From assembly GCF_949628215.1 (NCBI RefSeq), contig NC_134286.1, forward strand, positions 2,294,001-2,358,000: a stretch of 64,000 nucleotides of DNA, written 5' to 3'. The notes below the pieces were generated by a model. The model made no database searches. It had not been told where the DNA came from and saw nothing but the letters and a program-made list of their open reading frames with translations. This document shows positions 61,601 to 64,000 of this stretch, in pieces. The DNA comes from Phalacrocorax aristotelis (Eukaryota; Chordata; Aves; Suliformes; Phalacrocoracidae). Position 1 is the stretch's first letter. Each line of letters opens with the position of its first letter. The position numbers and the translations under genes were made by a program.

Positions 61601-63070
61601 CTGGAGGGGTTGCCCCGGAGGGACAAAACCAGCCTGGGAGGTGTGCTCTGAGGCACCCGGCCTCGACGCACTCGTGCCATCTTGGTGAAGGATGGGTTTC
61701 TCAACTGCAGCATTTCTTTGAAGTTTGGTGCAACTGAAGGATGTGGCCCGGTTGCGAAAGCTGGGGGTGCTGCAGGAGATAAACATGCAGACCTTGCCTT
61801 TTGAAGAGTGTGAGAAAACGAAAGACTAATTTAAAAACAAAAGCAAGAAAGCTGGCAGCAGCATGTGTTCAGGGAGCCCACAGGAGCAGTGGTTAGGTAT
61901 CCCTGCCTACCGTCAGCATCAGCCAGAGCCGCTGCACCCACGGTGAGGGTGGCCTGTGTCCCATGCTGGGACCTTGCCACCTCTGGGCATTTCTGGGCCC
62001 TGAGTTACAACCCTTCCGCAGCAGCCTCGAACAGTATCTGTACGAACTGCCAAGTCCAAGTACCGCAACGATTAACAAGCTGAAAAAACAGCTATTTGTG
62101 TTCTCTGCCACTTGAGAGCTTTAAACGCTACTCTTATTTTTTGTAATGTGAAGGAAAAACTCCGTTAGTAACAAGTTACTAATACCTACCTACAGAGACA
62201 CTTTTTCTGGCAAACGCCCCTTGCCAGTGGTGCAGGACATGAGTCAGAAGGAATGAATCAGTGTCTGCTGTGTCACATGAAATAGGAAGCTGATAGTCAA
62301 TTTTAATTGCTGTATTAGACACAGGAGGGAATCACTGTAGGGAGAATTATAACCCTATGGGGAAATACCCGATAAAACCAAACTCCTCCTGCCTGTGTTG
62401 CCTACTGAAGACAAGTCCCAGTTACAAAAGCTGACAAAAAAAAAAGATGGCCCAGCAGTCCAACATGTGACGTTTTGTCATACCTATTCACCTGAATCAA
62501 AGGAGAGGCAGAAATTGGAAGCACCTAAAAATAAAATTATCCAATGGAAAAAAGTGTTAAACTGAGGCTGCTAGGGTGGTGAGAAGTAATCTGATTAAGT
62601 TTCTGCTTGTTATTTAGCTTAAATACATGGCAGCAAGCTTCAGGAGCAGTGGCTGCACTTTTACAACAGTCAAACTTCTCAGGCCAGGCACACTCCCTGC
62701 TACCCTTTCCTCCTTGGCCTGTCCCCATCACAAAGGTGGGTCCGTGATCCACTGATGGGTTCAGGAGACGTGCCACCTGTCCAATGCCTAAGGTACAACT
62801 TAACGGCAGGTATGATTCAGTGGTTGGCACCCACATTTTGATCCCTGAGCCGTGTGGTCTCTCACACACACGAGCTGGGCTGTAGCACAACTTTCTTCCA
62901 TGTGTTCCTCCCCTGCTACCCAGGGATCAAACCACAGATAACCTTGAGCTGCTGAAAGGACAGGCAGCTTCTCCTACTCCTCTCTCAGCAGTATGGCACA
63001 GCTTCGCCCCTGCTCATGGCTCTCAGGCAGACCAGCCAGGGGGCTGATGGGACAGGAATGGTCCCCCCAC
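58690..63070. other. Intergenic/intronic, no gene recognised
   Basis: If the 57-kb exon joins P2RY10, this is part of its first intron. It holds only short overlapping open frames without domains, a T-run near 59500 with AT-rich flanks, and no recognisable repeat with clear ends. Confidence 0.45.
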
Positions 63071-63075
63071 CTCTG

Positions 63076-63118
63076 CATAAATAGCGGGAGACCTCAGAAA
63101 GGGCAGCTTTCAGGAAGG
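63076..63118 (+). promoter_or_regulatory. Possible proximal P2RY10 promoter and donor
   Basis: A TATA-like CATAAATAG lies at 63076-63084, and a donor-like AAG|GTAGCA follows with its GT at 63118. Splicing from here to the acceptor at 63254 would remove about 137 bp. This is a weaker alternative to the 57-kb first exon, and both could be used. Confidence 0.25.
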
Positions 63119-63235
63119 TAGCAGGACATCTTATACAGAAGAGATTTCCAAACCTCTACTTTGTACTGAATAGGCAAATAGGAAATAGAAACGTGAATAT
63201 TGACAACTCTTGCAGTGCCTTTACCTTTACAGCCC

Positions 63236-63254
63236 CTGTTTTTGTTCTCTGCAG
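63236..63254 (+). other. P2RY10: 3' splice acceptor before P2RY10 coding exon
   Basis: A pyrimidine-rich tract (CCTGTTTTTGTTCTCTGCAG) ends with AG at 63253-63254. This is a standard vertebrate acceptor placed 50 bp before the receptor ATG, matching the usual arrangement of a spliced leader joined to a single main coding exon. Confidence 0.7.
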
Positions 63255-63304
63255 GAATAACCCACCCACCCTATACTACAAGAGTCTTTTCCAGCGGCCC
63301 AGTC

Positions 63305-64000
63305 ATGACGCAGAGCAACCAGACCTGCTCCAGCCTCAATATAACATTCAAAAACAGCCTGTACGCAGCCACCTACACCATCATATTCATCCCCGGCCTC
63401 CTGGCAAACGGTGCTGCCCTGTGGGTCTTGTGCCGCTTCATCAGCAAGAAGAACAAAGCCGTCATTTTCATGATCAACCTGGCCGTGGCCGACCTGGCTC
63501 ACGTCCTCTCACTGCCACTGAGAATATACTATTATATTAACTCCACGTGGCCTTTTGGGAATTTGCTTTGCTTACTGTGTTTCTACCTAAAGTACCTCAA
63601 CATGTACGCCAGCATTTTTTTCCTATCCTGCATCAGCATTCAGAGGTATTTCTTCCTGTATCAGCCATTCAAAGCCAAGAACTGGAAGCGGCGGTATGAT
63701 GTAGCCACCAGTACTGTGGTGTGGCTCGTCGTTGGGGTGTCATGCTTGCCATTCCCCATTATGCGCAGCTACGGCCTAGAAAATAACACATACACCTGCT
63801 TTGCAGACCTTAAAGTCCAGCAGATCAAAAGCAAGACGGTCGTCATGCTGATGATTGGCACAGCAGAGCTCTTTGGGTTCATTGGCCCTCTCATCATCAT
63901 ACTATTCTGTACTTGGAAAACAAAAGACTCTCTTCGGGGCTTCCAGATACCGCTGCAAAACAGCAGCGAGAGGCAGAAGGCCTTAAGGATGGTTTCCATG
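63305..64000 (+). CDS. P2RY10: P2Y receptor family member 10, partial (right edge)
   Basis: 232 codons are present and the frame is still open at the window edge; the mammalian protein is about 339 aa, so roughly the last third is missing. P2RY10 is a plasma-membrane class A GPCR of lymphoid cells, assigned to lysophosphatidylserine sensing with G12/13 coupling. Seen here: sequons at N5 and N12; TM1 about 19-45 with N35 (1.50); LAVAD in TM2 with D63 (2.50); C89 and C165 for the TM3-ECL2 disulphide; a NNT sequon in ECL2; QRY at 113-115 in place of DRY, a change also found in mammalian P2RY10; PFKAKNWKRRYDV in ICL2; TM5 with GTAEL and IGPLIII; and SERQKALRMV entering TM6. The start is the first ATG of this frame after the acceptor at 63254 (G at -3). 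The leader frame is open back to the acceptor, so a longer N-terminus spliced from an upstream exon is possible. Confidence 0.95.
   Translation, partial: MTQSNQTCSSLNITFKNSLYAATYTIIFIPGLLANGAALWVLCRFISKKNKAVIFMINLAVADLAHVLSLPLRIYYYINSTWPFGNLLCLLCFYLKYLNMYASIFFLSCISIQRYFFLYQPFKAKNWKRRYDVATSTVVWLVVGVSCLPFPIMRSYGLENNTYTCFADLKVQQIKSKTVVMLMIGTAELFGFIGPLIIILFCTWKTKDSLRGFQIPLQNSSERQKALRMVSM

Noticed and set aside
1..64000. CRISPR arrays, tRNA genes, bacterial operons, phage or plasmid modules
   Set aside because: No regularly spaced repeats, no tRNA A/B-box pairs and no prokaryotic gene density; all signals are of a vertebrate genome.

Overview
The window looks like vertebrate, almost certainly avian, nuclear DNA. 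It has sparse single-exon GPCR coding sequences in long non-coding stretches, two 5'-truncated CR1 LINE tails, a solo endogenous-retrovirus LTR of a type common in birds, GT-AG splice signals, AATAAA polyadenylation signals and a CpG island. There is no operon structure, Shine-Dalgarno sites, CRISPR array or bacterial gene. CR1 also occurs in other sauropsids, so 'bird' rests on the CR1 tails and the LTR together and is an inference. The species cannot be named.  Only two protein-coding genes can be supported, both on the + strand. LPAR4 (lysophosphatidic acid receptor 4, formerly P2Y9/GPR23) has a complete coding sequence at 17779-18825. P2RY10 (a class A receptor assigned to lysophosphatidylserine signalling) starts at 63305 and runs off the right edge at 64000, at about the start of TM6. 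The same neighbours, LPAR4 then P2RY10, lie together on human Xq21, which is syntenic with part of chicken chromosome 4, so this is conserved gene order.  Layout. 1-6419: non-coding flank. 6420-7075: CpG island with a good splice donor at its right edge, the best candidate for the LPAR4 promoter and non-coding first exon. 7076-17625: putative first intron, ending in a textbook pyrimidine tract and acceptor. 17626-19290: LPAR4 leader with three upstream ORFs, the coding sequence, and a 3'UTR with a polyA signal at 19266 (possible distal signal at 20413). 20420-56980: long intergenic stretch with a CR1 tail (39475-39722), a 0.94-kb purine-rich block, a 606-bp solo LTR (45138-45743), several hairpins and a small CpG-rich patch near 55 kb. 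57014-57653: TATA box followed by a strong splice donor, a candidate P2RY10 5' exon. 58454-58681: second CR1 tail. 63076 onward: possible proximal P2RY10 leader, acceptor and coding exon.  The two receptors both sense lysophospholipids and are related by old gene duplication, but nothing in the sequence shows that they are co-regulated. No previously undescribed multi-gene system is visible. The observations most worth checking are the apparent out-of-frame relic of a longer LPAR4 N-terminus, the nested upstream ORFs in the LPAR4 leader, a TATA box inside a perfect inverted repeat at 53210-53230, a 16-bp-stem hairpin near 25.7 kb, and an LTR that keeps TATA/CRE-like elements and a splice-donor-like site in the same orientation as P2RY10.
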